A DNA stretch of 64,000 bases, taken from NCBI GenBank assembly GCA_037349315.1, contig JBAIAC010000014.1, positions 30,543,001 through 30,607,000 of the forward strand, in the 5' to 3' direction. The notes beneath the pieces were generated by a model. The model did no database searches, was not told the origin of the DNA, and worked only from the letters and a program-made list of their open reading frames with translations. The DNA is from Chelydra serpentina. Its lineage: Eukaryota > Chordata > Testudines > Chelydridae. Below, in pieces: positions 55,346 to 64,000 of this stretch. The translations under genes and the position numbers were made by a program. Each line of letters opens with the position of its first letter. Within the stretch, counting starts at the first letter, position 1.

Positions 55346-57456
55346 CTAACACGTAAGTGAACTGGTCTAGTCTCCAGTTATGAGTTTCAGTTCTTAGCTA
55401 ATGCCTGCAGCCTTGGCAAGAGCTGGCATCTGGCCTGCTAGTGTCACGGTAGCCACATGCTGCCAATGAGCTTTTCACCACTGTTGCACTGAAAGCCCTC
55501 TTAGTTTGGGAGAGCTATGCCTGTGTTATACCATTGATCATCTTGTGTCTGGCACATCAAGGGTGAATCTGTCTTGCTTCGAGGGTCATGGTGGTGTTCT
55601 GCCTTGAATTGAAAATTTGTGTATTAATAGGACATTTAAGAAAAAACATACTGTGGTACTGCTGGGCAGAAGCATAATTGTTTCATTTACATCAAATAGT
55701 GTCATATGACTTTTCCATTATAAAAGTATCTGGAAGATCTTAGGAGATGGATTAAAATAAATAAATCAGGCTATTGCTTCAGCATGTTTAAAATGTGAAG
55801 TTTAATACCCAAATGGACATTTAGAGAGCTTGGAGACAGTAAAAGTTAGTACCCAAGCCATTCAACTATTCCTAACCTTGTGGTGATACAGTACCATATT
55901 TCAGAGTAATATAGCACTCTTATCTTTTGCTTTGTGTTTAAAAATCTTTTGCAGCAGAAAAGTGTAAAAGGTGTCTTTCACCAATGTCAGTTCAATAGTT
56001 ATGATTTCTAGGTTTTACTGAATGGTTTATAGTTTCCCGGTTGGTTGGTGATTCATATTTCTGTTGGCTAGGCAAAGTTTATTTGCTTTCTATTGGTTGG
56101 GTAATAAAAATTATGCTCCTTAATTTTCAGTCTAAAGATCTGTAGTGTCGTTGCCTGTGTGGTATTTTTTTAACTAGATATTAAAAATTAATAATATTGA
56201 TTCATTTTTTGTATTCAAGTTTTGCAGCTTCAAAAAGACAAATTCATATTTGTATGTAATCAAATTGTTCAGCAAGTATGTGTTAAAAATTTTAAAACAC
56301 TAATTCGGCCTAATTGCAGTTGCTTGGGGTTGTTCAGTATAATTTAAACAAAAGTAAGTATTCTAATCTTAGATCAGATTCACATTGTGAACATAATTTT
56401 TCTTAATCTGATCAGTGTTCTCCAGAAGTGTAAAAATAGTCTGTTGATTGGAGTAAAACTATGTTTTCTGAATGTGTGATACAGATGTACTGAGTTTTAT
56501 ATTCTACAAGTGGACTTACATGCAGTATGTGGATTACATTTGTAATATTAAGGTCTGAATTTTCAAAGAGTCCTCTGTTCAGCTTTTAAATTTGCACCTG
56601 GAATCTTGTGCCCACAGTTAGTCGTAGGAACAAATGTTTAAATTCCCAACTACTTTATTTGATTGACAGATGCAAGTGTTTTTTGTGTCAGCAAATCTTC
56701 TTCTAAATTCTAATGCTTGTCTTCACAGTTTATGTGCCTATAATATTATACCATCCTTTGACTGTAGGTAATAACTGGAAGACTTTTTGGGGGTAAAACC
56801 TCTAATCTTGCATATAAATTAATTTGTTTTTCTTCTTCAGGGTATTGTTTTCCTTGGAGTTTGAAACACACTTTTGTTTTCAAGTAACTGTTGCCCCTCT
56901 CGCATAACTTTGCCATCTTTTAATAGGGATCAGATTTATATATCTATATGTCTCTCTGTATACATTTTTTGGAAAGGTAACTATTTGTTCCTTATTTTTG
57001 TGAACTCTCCCTTTTATGGCACCAGAGCCATATATGCCCCCGTTTGAGGCAGATAACAGATTTTACAAAACTGCAGTATAATTATGTAAACTGTTGATAA
57101 TATTAGTATTGAAAAGAGCTTCTTCCATAAATATGAAGTCCTGAGTACTGTAGAGTTCCTATGTATTTAGTATTATGTAGCAGCAACAAAATTAATTTGG
57201 CTCTCTGAGTCCTTCAACAACTTCAGCATTACAAGTTTTGGACTCTTTCCATTCCAACCCACATATTTAGAATTCAGATCGTTTGTGTTAGTTTCCCTAT
57301 CCAGTCTCAATATGCTGATGAACAAAATTGAAATTAGAAAATCAATTTCAATATTATTTATTAAAGTTATGTAGGTCTTACAATATGAGATTCTATTAAT
57401 AAGAGGTTTTTGTTTGAAAGGAGAAGAAAGATCAAGGCTTGTGGGTTTGTATATGC
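55346..57456. other. Presumed CLOCK intron, nothing recognised
   Basis: Over 2 kb of AT-rich sequence. I see no exon with good splice sites, no RNA gene and no repeat that I can name, apart from a possible old fragment near 56550-56650 (GGTCTGAATTTTCAAAG). Confidence 0.5.
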
Positions 57457-57674
57457 CAGTGGTTCTCAAACTTTTATACTGATGACCCCTTTCACACAGC
57501 AAGCCTCTGAGTGTGACCTCCCTTTATAAATTTGAAACACTTTTTAACATATTTAACACCATTATAAATGCTGGAGGCAAAGCGGAGTTGGGGTGGAAGC
57601 TGACAGCTCACAACCTCCATGTAATAACCTTGCGACCCCCTGAGGGGTCCCGACCCCCAGTTTGAGAACCCCTG
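57457..57674. mobile_element. hAT MITE
   Basis: Ends CAGTGGTTCTCAAACTTTT and AGTTTGAGAACCCCTG; flanks GTATATGC and ATATATAC, an 8-bp duplication with two transitions. Same terminal family as the element at 50980. Confidence 0.88.
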
Positions 57675-60119
57675 ATATATACAGTGAGCACACTCTACAT
57701 GTCTGAAAAAAGGTAGCTATGCTTACGTAATTGTTCTAAATATCATTTTTAAAACCTGTAAGTGATTTCATGGGCAATATACGTCATGATATAACAAACA
57801 ATTTATTTCTTTACGCAAAGGTAACAGGCAACTGGTAGAGCTGGGGTAAGGACAGGACAAAGGCCATAACAATTTGATTGGGGTTGCTTTTACCATGAAT
57901 ATCATCTTGGTTCTTAATATATTAACATTAAAATTATTGAAATATTTAATTGTAGCTATTATTACAAATAAGGGAAAGAGGAAGAATTGGACAAGAGTGA
58001 AGAGATAAGAAGAAAGGAATAGTGAGGAGTGGTGGGAAGAGAAGTGATAAGGAACAGTGCATAGCTCAAGGCCAGAAGAGCAGGATGCATAGTGATAGTG
58101 GATTGGTAGCTCACAGAAAACAAAAGTGAGGAAGTACTGTGATATAAAGAAAAAGCAAATTTAAAGTTGGCAGTTAGTAAAAATGGCAACAGTAAGTTTA
58201 TTTTGGCAGAATAAGACAAAATGCAGTAAAAATAGTGGCACTAATATATTAGATTGGCTGAGTGTATTGGAATGGAAGCAATGGATAAAATAAAGACTAG
58301 TAAACCAAAGGTTAAAACCAGTAAAATGTGCAACTTAAATCACATGGCAAAAGTCAGTCCCCTGTGACTTCAGTTAAATGGAAAATCACATCTCCAATAA
58401 AAAAAACAAAAATGCAAGAAATTAACTTTTAATAGGTAATTAAAAATAGATCACCATAATGCAATCCACAATGTATGAAAATGATACAAGTGATACCTTT
58501 GATCCAGTATTGCATTTATAATGGTAGCAATCCAAAAATAAAATTGGGAATAGGAAGCTTGAGGTTAGTTACATTAATATAGGACGTTGCTCTCAATTTA
58601 TACTTTCTACTTTACTGAAATTCATTTTGTTGTTTTCTTTAGAAATCTTAAAGAATATGTGCACGTATTTAAGATCTCTATATAATGCATGTGTATACAT
58701 TTATCTTTGCCATCTGTGATCTTTAAAAAAAAAATTCAGGAAATTCTCATAACCTTTTTTATTTCTGTGGTCAGATGTGACCTACGCATGTTGCGGGTCA
58801 TCCTCCAATATGTATTCACGACTCTTGTGTATCTTATCCTTAGTGTTTCAAAGGAAGTGCTGGGTCTGTGAGAACGTGAATCAGCCCAGCAGTTCATGGG
58901 ATGCTTCTGAGATCTGAATAGGACTGGTTGCAATTGCATGAGCTACCTTGTGATATTTTTGGCAGTTGTGACCTGCAGATTAAGAACTGCTGTTGATTCA
59001 TGTAGGGTGTCAAAAGTGTTACTGTTGCTAATACTCTCTAGGCTACTATGAGAAAGATTTGAGTTTCAGGTAGACTAAAATGAATGATTGGAATGTTGTA
59101 AAAATAAGGGTTTTATTTCTATTTGGAGGAGAAATGGTGGGAAATTTTTAGTGGGGAAATTAATTTTTGTTTGTTTACCAATCCAATTTGCCTAAAAACT
59201 TGAACATTTTTGTCCTCATGCTGAGCTATTCATTCCTCTTTTTTCCCTCCGTTGGTTCTCATGCATTTGTCTGAGCGCATCCATTCCCTGTCCACGCATA
59301 TTGCCAATCTCATTTACCTGTACAAGTGTCACATTATTCTATACTTGTTTCTTCTTTCTTCTTTGTTGTCTTCTTTCTCCTCCTTCCAAGTTCCTTGTAC
59401 GTCTACCCATATTTCCCTCCTCCCTTCCCAGTTCAGAATACTGTAGCTCAAAACATTTCTTTTGAACAGACTATTTTCTACTCTTGTTGCTTGAGATGCC
59501 AAAAAAGCAAAATGATCAATGCTACTTCCAATAAGTGCCCTGATGGCAAAAGTGTATTCTATGACTTAATGCTTTTATTTACCAAGAGCATTCTTTTGTG
59601 CAACTTATTTTAATTATACCTAAAGTATCTTAACATGAAGTTCTATTACTAGCTCTAACTTTATTACTATTGTTCAGTACATCCAGCTATATTAGTACAG
59701 TATTATGTATATTAACCAAAACTGTTCTTCTCAGAAGTAATTAAACAAGCATACAGAATTGTCTAGAAATAGTGATTTTTAGTTAAATGTGCAAGGAGCA
59801 AAACTATTTCTTTTAGTTCTTTTCATAAATTTGCAGTTTTTGTGGTTAAAGAGGAGATCTTACTGTGTAAACAAATATCTTATGCTTGCTTAAACAGTCT
59901 GCTCTGTGCTGTAAGCTGTTATCTTATGACTTTGCATTTATTAGTGAGTTGTTTTGGACACTCATACTTCAATGGAATGGTTTTGAATCTGAGTGCCAGA
60001 GAATGATGTTTGCATATAAATGCCAAAGATTTGGAGTAGCTTGTGATCCTTATAATTGCTGTGGAAAGTTGAAATTTTGGAACATACCTTAGAGGGGAAA
60101 TGTTAGCACGTGGTAAAAC
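57675..60119. other. Presumed CLOCK intron, nothing recognised
   Basis: Includes a purine-rich stretch at 57960-58080 and several short frames without splice context. No feature supported. Confidence 0.45.
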
Positions 60120-61208
60120 CAGGGTGGGTAAAAATCAGTGATTTAAAAAAAACAAACATTTTTTTGATAAAAAGGTTTTTCCCCTCAAAAAGCAATCTAA
60201 AGATAGATACATTATAGCTCAAAGATGGAATAGGAATTATAAATTCTAATTCTATAGTATGAGACAATATATTCATGTAATGTTTAAGAAAATGTTTAAG
60301 AATGTTTGACAAGTTTTGTAAATGAGTTCCAATAGTTCATGGATTAGGGACCCAATTTTATGGGGTTCTGGGGGCTTCTGTATAGATTATTTAGGTTAAT
60401 CTTTCTATCTACCCAATGGGACTCGGTGCTCAGTCTAGAAGATACCATCAGAGATGCTTAGTTTTGCAGTTCTCAAAGTGTGGATTTGTCTCCCCAGAGA
60501 TAACATGCTTGTTAACAGCAAAAATGTTTAAAATAAATAAATAATATATAGAGGTGAGAAATAACAGACCTCAACTCTATTGTCCCTCTGCAAATTTGTG
60601 TACACAGAATCAATCCCTTACCTCTCTCTAAAAGTGCAAAGTTTCAAAAAGTTCAATGAATAGAAGATTGTTGGGGGCGGAATAGATCTGGACAAGGAAA
60701 AGAAGTCTGGAGATAAATGTGAGAAGTGAGGGACATATAATGTTTTAACAAAACAAGCATATGTTTGCTGTTGAAGAAAAAAATCCAGACTACGTAACGT
60801 TGTTGTTTTAGTTAAATAAAACAATTTAAATGTCTGTCTGGTGATGTTCTCTTCCTAATACAGCATGACAAGAAAATCCTCCAAATGTTAATGATAAACC
60901 TGTTGAATTGGAGCTAGTTCTCCTCCCAATGACTTCATAAATATCTGCTTTAATTACCTTTGGTAAATGATTGTTTGGTTATTTCATTCATTTTCTGATA
61001 TAGCTGTAAAACTAAGCTGAAAAGTTTTCAAAACAAATCACTGTTTAAAAATGTATAATGTGTACCTTCTGAAAATGAAACCTCTGAGTTGTGAAGAATA
61101 TGTATTAAGGTTATAACAACCAACAAGAATGCACTTTTATGTAGAAAACCCTGACTAGTGATTTATTTAATTCATGATTTAAATTTGATTTAAATAAAAT
61201 CCACCCTA
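60120..61208. mobile_element. hAT-type element, 1.1 kb, AT-rich
   Basis: Starts CAGGGTGGGTAAAAATCA and ends ATTTAAATAAAATCCACCCTA, with perfect 8-bp flanks GGTAAAAC (60112-60119 and 61209-61216). The ends pair over GGGTGG and the following AT-rich bases. No transposase frame is visible. Confidence 0.85.
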
Positions 61209-62425
61209 GGTAAAACTTATCCTTAGGAATACATGGAGACAGGGGGCCAGGAACCCTTGAAACGTAAATCAGAAAATCTTGAAAAGTCAGAGAAATCAGA
61301 AAATGTACTCCAACAAAACCATCTAACTTTCCTTAGTTCAGTAGACAATTGCAGACCTCTCCATCAAAAACTACAGGAAATAGAATGGCATTTTTTAAAG
61401 GATAAAGTTATAGCTGACTTTACTTGTTGGAGCACACAGAGTCCCTTATTTTTACCAAGTGGTTCTTACCTTAATCAGAAATGATGGTATTTGTTTCTCT
61501 AATTACAAGGTTGTGTAAGTTTCTCATCTTGGATTGGCATGTGAAATGTAGTTTATCTGAAATACATGATATCTCTGCATTCTTCTTTGCAGTTTGTCGC
61601 TCCAATTAAATTAACATTTTAATATAGTCATTTTTAAAAGGCTTGGTTTTTGGCCAGCCAAAACAAAATTTTTTTTTGTATATTACATATATATGTAACT
61701 GAGCTGCTGGTAGGTTGAAGCTAGGGTTCCACTATAAGTCCTACTTCTGAACTCCATCACTTTCAGTAGTTTTGCCAGAAAATGTTCTTTTGGCCTGAAA
61801 TTGTAATGATTACTGCAGTTGGGCCAGAGGGCAATATTAGGCAAAGTTGAAACAATTTCCTCTAAATTGTGTTTATTACAGGGAAAAAGTACCATTTTCA
61901 ATCATTTCAAATAATGTTTGACTTTTTTATATATCTCTGTCTTTATTATTAAATATTTGTTTTCATAACTTTGCATGGCACTTTAGAGATTAAAAAGCAT
62001 GGTCCCTGCCTTGAAGAGCTTGAAATCTAAATTTGACAAAAATAGAAAGTGAAGAAGAGAGCCTAAGGAAAGAGGAAGAAGAAGGATTCAAATGAATAAA
62101 AATGTGTTATAGTGTGTGAATCATACAATAGTGTGTGAATACAATATAGTGTGTGACTCATACAAGTTGACATTTTGAGGTAGAGAATGAGATAAGGTGG
62201 GAAGGGATGATAAGGGAGAGTATAAGTGGAAGACAGTGGAAAGCAAGGCTGAACAAGTGGAGGAGGGATTTGAAGGAGCAGAGTGAGGAGGCTTGACAGG
62301 AAGAGGGATGTCATTTCAGATGTAGGAAACATCACTGAAAATTTTGATGAGGGGAAGAAGCTACAAGGTGAGAAATTGAGAAATGGTGGAAGATATAGGC
62401 AGAAAAAAAGCTATGCAGAGACTTA
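61209..62425. other. Presumed CLOCK intron with short repeats
   Basis: An 83-codon frame at 61233-61484 is the best open frame but has no recognised protein content. 61975-62045 (CATGGTCCCTGCCTTGAAGA, GCTTGAAATCTAA) looks like an old amniote repeat. ATAGTGTGTGA recurs three times at 62109-62157. Confidence 0.4.
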
Positions 62426-62713
62426 GGGCTTGTCTACATTGTGCTAGTGCAAGCCAGCTGAGATGTAAAATCTAGTGTGCATCAGCATGTTGCACACTAA
62501 TTGGCCTGTTGGACCCTGCTGGCATGCACTAAAAGTTTTTTCTTATGCGTGTTAACGTAGTACTGTTTGAAACAGGACTACATTAACATGCATTAGGGAA
62601 CTTTTTGTGCATGCCAGCAGGGTCCACATGGACCAGTTAGTGTATGACACGCTGGTGCACACTAGAACTTATACCCCAGCTGGGGTGTATTAATGCACCA
62701 TGTAGACAAGTCC
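62426..62713. mobile_element. Fold-back MITE
   Basis: GGGCTTGTCTACAT at the left and ATGTAGACAAGTCC at the right begin two long inverted arms. Inside, GACCCTGCTGGCATGCAC and GTGCATGCCAGCAGGGTC are near-exact mirrors. Edges TTA and TTG suggest a 3-bp Harbinger-type duplication with one change. Confidence 0.8.
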
Positions 62714-62771
62714 TTGGAAATGGGTCGAAGAGTTTGGCCTTCATTCAGAAAGAGACAGGAAGGCAGTAAAG

Positions 62772-63663
62772 CAGTGTTCACCAATCAGTCGATCGCGATC
62801 AACTGGTCGATCAAAGAGGATCTCCCAGTTGATCGCGATCTCCGGCGGCACAGTGGGGCTGCCGCTAAGACAGCCTCCCTCCCTGCCTCTGCCCCAGCCC
62901 CACACCACTCCCGGAAGCAGCCAGCGCGGCTCTGGGGGCAGGGGGAATAGGGCTCTCCCTCCGCGCACTGATCCTGCCTGCAAGCACTGCCCCCACAGCT
63001 CCCATTGGCCAGGAGCAGGGAGCTGTGGCCAATGGGAGCTGCAGGGGCAGTGCTTGCAGAGAGGGGCAGCGTGCGGAGCCATGTGCTGCCCGCCCCCGAG
63101 CCCCTTCCAGGGAGCCTCCCTTAGCAGCAGCCCCACTGCGCCATCGACTGAGAGCCACCAGAGGTAAGTGCTGCCCGGCGGGAGGCCGCATCCCAGTCTT
63201 GAGCCCCCTTCTTCACCCCAAGCACCAGCGCTGAGCCATCTCCCAGAGCCAGCACCCCATACCCCCTCCTGCACCCCAATCCCCAGCCCAGAGCCCCATC
63301 CCAGAGCCCATACCCTGCTCCCCCTCCTGGATCCCAACACTCTGCACCAGCCCACAGCCCCCTCCTGTACCTGAACTCCCTCTTAGAGCTTTCACCCCTC
63401 ACCCCTTCCTGCACCCAGGCTCAGCCCAGAGTCCCCTCCCACACTTGAGAACCCCTCAGCTCCAGCCCAGAGCCCGCACTCCCCCCCCCCCCCAACTCCT
63501 ATCCCAATGCGGTGAAAGTGAGTGAGGATGGGGGAAAGCGAGTGATGGAGAGACGGGGGGATGGAGTGAGTGGGGCGGGGCTTTGGGGAAGGGGCAGGGT
63601 AGATCCTGGGCTGTCGTTAAATTCAAAAAGTGATCTTGGGCGTAAATAAGTTGGAGACCACTG
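62772..63663. mobile_element. hAT element with GC-rich core
   Basis: Starts CAGTGTTCACCAATCAGTCG and ends TTGGAGACCACTG, flanked by the perfect 8-bp duplication CAGTAAAG (62764-62771 and 63664-63671). The left part has the GATCGCGATC palindrome twice. The centre is rich in CCCCAGCCC-like words, which open long non-genic frames. No transposase. Confidence 0.93.
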
Positions 63664-63671
63664 CAGTAAAG

Positions 63672-64000
63672 GGACTTGAAGACATGTTGATATGGTCAGT
63701 GTGGTAGGAGAGAGAAGGCACAAGTTGTAAAGCATTAGTATTGCTTCCATACCGTGTTTTTGTTTTTGTTTTTTAAATCCTAGGAAATTCATATATTAAG
63801 GCAGTCATAAAATGAACTCATGAACAAAGACTCCTATAACTGAAAATTCATTTGAGCTTCAAAGGCCAACATTAACTCTGACTTCGTATCCAGCTAATCA
63901 TCTCCATAAGCCTGAGACCTTTTTACTAATTTGTCCTGCCTCATCTATATTTTAATATTGTTAAATAATAATCCACATATACTCACTTAAACATCAAAGT
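63672..64000. other. End of window, nothing recognised
   Basis: AT-rich sequence without a supported exon or repeat. Confidence 0.5.

Noticed and set aside
61233..61484. An 83-codon frame rich in lysine, glutamate and serine
   Set aside because: It begins directly after a hAT insertion, has no recognised relatives and no supporting splice sites.
62741..63355. A 204-codon minus-strand open frame rich in glycine and tryptophan
   Set aside because: Low-complexity GC-rich hAT core with exact 8-bp target duplication on both sides.
45061..64000. Search for CLOCK coding exons (basic helix-loop-helix and PAS regions)
   Set aside because: No sequence resembling the CLOCK N-terminus or its helix-loop-helix was seen; coding exons presumably lie beyond the window.

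Overview
The window is vertebrate nuclear DNA, most likely from a hidden-necked (cryptodiran) turtle. Three things point there. The only host gene that can be read is a clear ortholog of the phosducin-like gene PDCL2. There is a tRNA-headed SINE with a CR1-like tail, the type known from cryptodiran turtles. The repeat landscape (CR1, DIRS, a two-gene PIF/Harbinger element, many hAT and Harbinger MITEs) is typical of turtles. The species is inferred from content; nothing in the sequence proves it.

Host genes. PDCL2 lies on the + strand. Five coding exons (exons 2 to 6) run from 9333 to 30664, with intact reading frames and compatible splice phases throughout. The first exon, which should carry only the start codon and about one more residue, was not found and may lie upstream of the window. 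A CpG-rich promoter with repeated NRF1-like motifs lies at about 43.3-45.1 kb, roughly 13 kb after the PDCL2 stop. In mammals the gene immediately downstream of PDCL2 on the same strand is CLOCK, so this is probably the CLOCK promoter with a non-coding first exon, and 45-64 kb would then be its first intron. No CLOCK coding exon is visible, so that name rests on gene order alone.

The rest is mostly mobile DNA in nested layers. 0-9 kb: a hAT fragment, a decayed Ty3/gypsy retrotransposon (1.5-7.1 kb) interrupted by a CR1 tail and by LTRs, then two non-autonomous DNA transposons. 9-31 kb (PDCL2 introns): a candidate solo LTR, Harbinger MITEs, a broken DIRS retrotransposon (about 14.3-18.1 kb), a MIR, an unclassified inverted-repeat element, a large Harbinger element with both its transposase and its Myb-like partner gene (about 22.9-28.0 kb), a LINE fragment carrying a SINE and flanked by a 55-bp duplication, and a minus-strand solo LTR. 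31-43 kb: nested MITEs, a GC-rich hAT, a second DIRS copy (about 37.1-41.5 kb) and a 77-bp near-perfect palindrome. 45-64 kb: an L1-like LINE (about 46.9-53.3 kb) split by later insertions, then a run of hAT and Harbinger elements, most with readable target-site duplications.

All transposon genes seen here are interrupted by stops or frameshifts, or have lost catalytic residues; none looks active. No rRNA, functional tRNA or CRISPR array was found.
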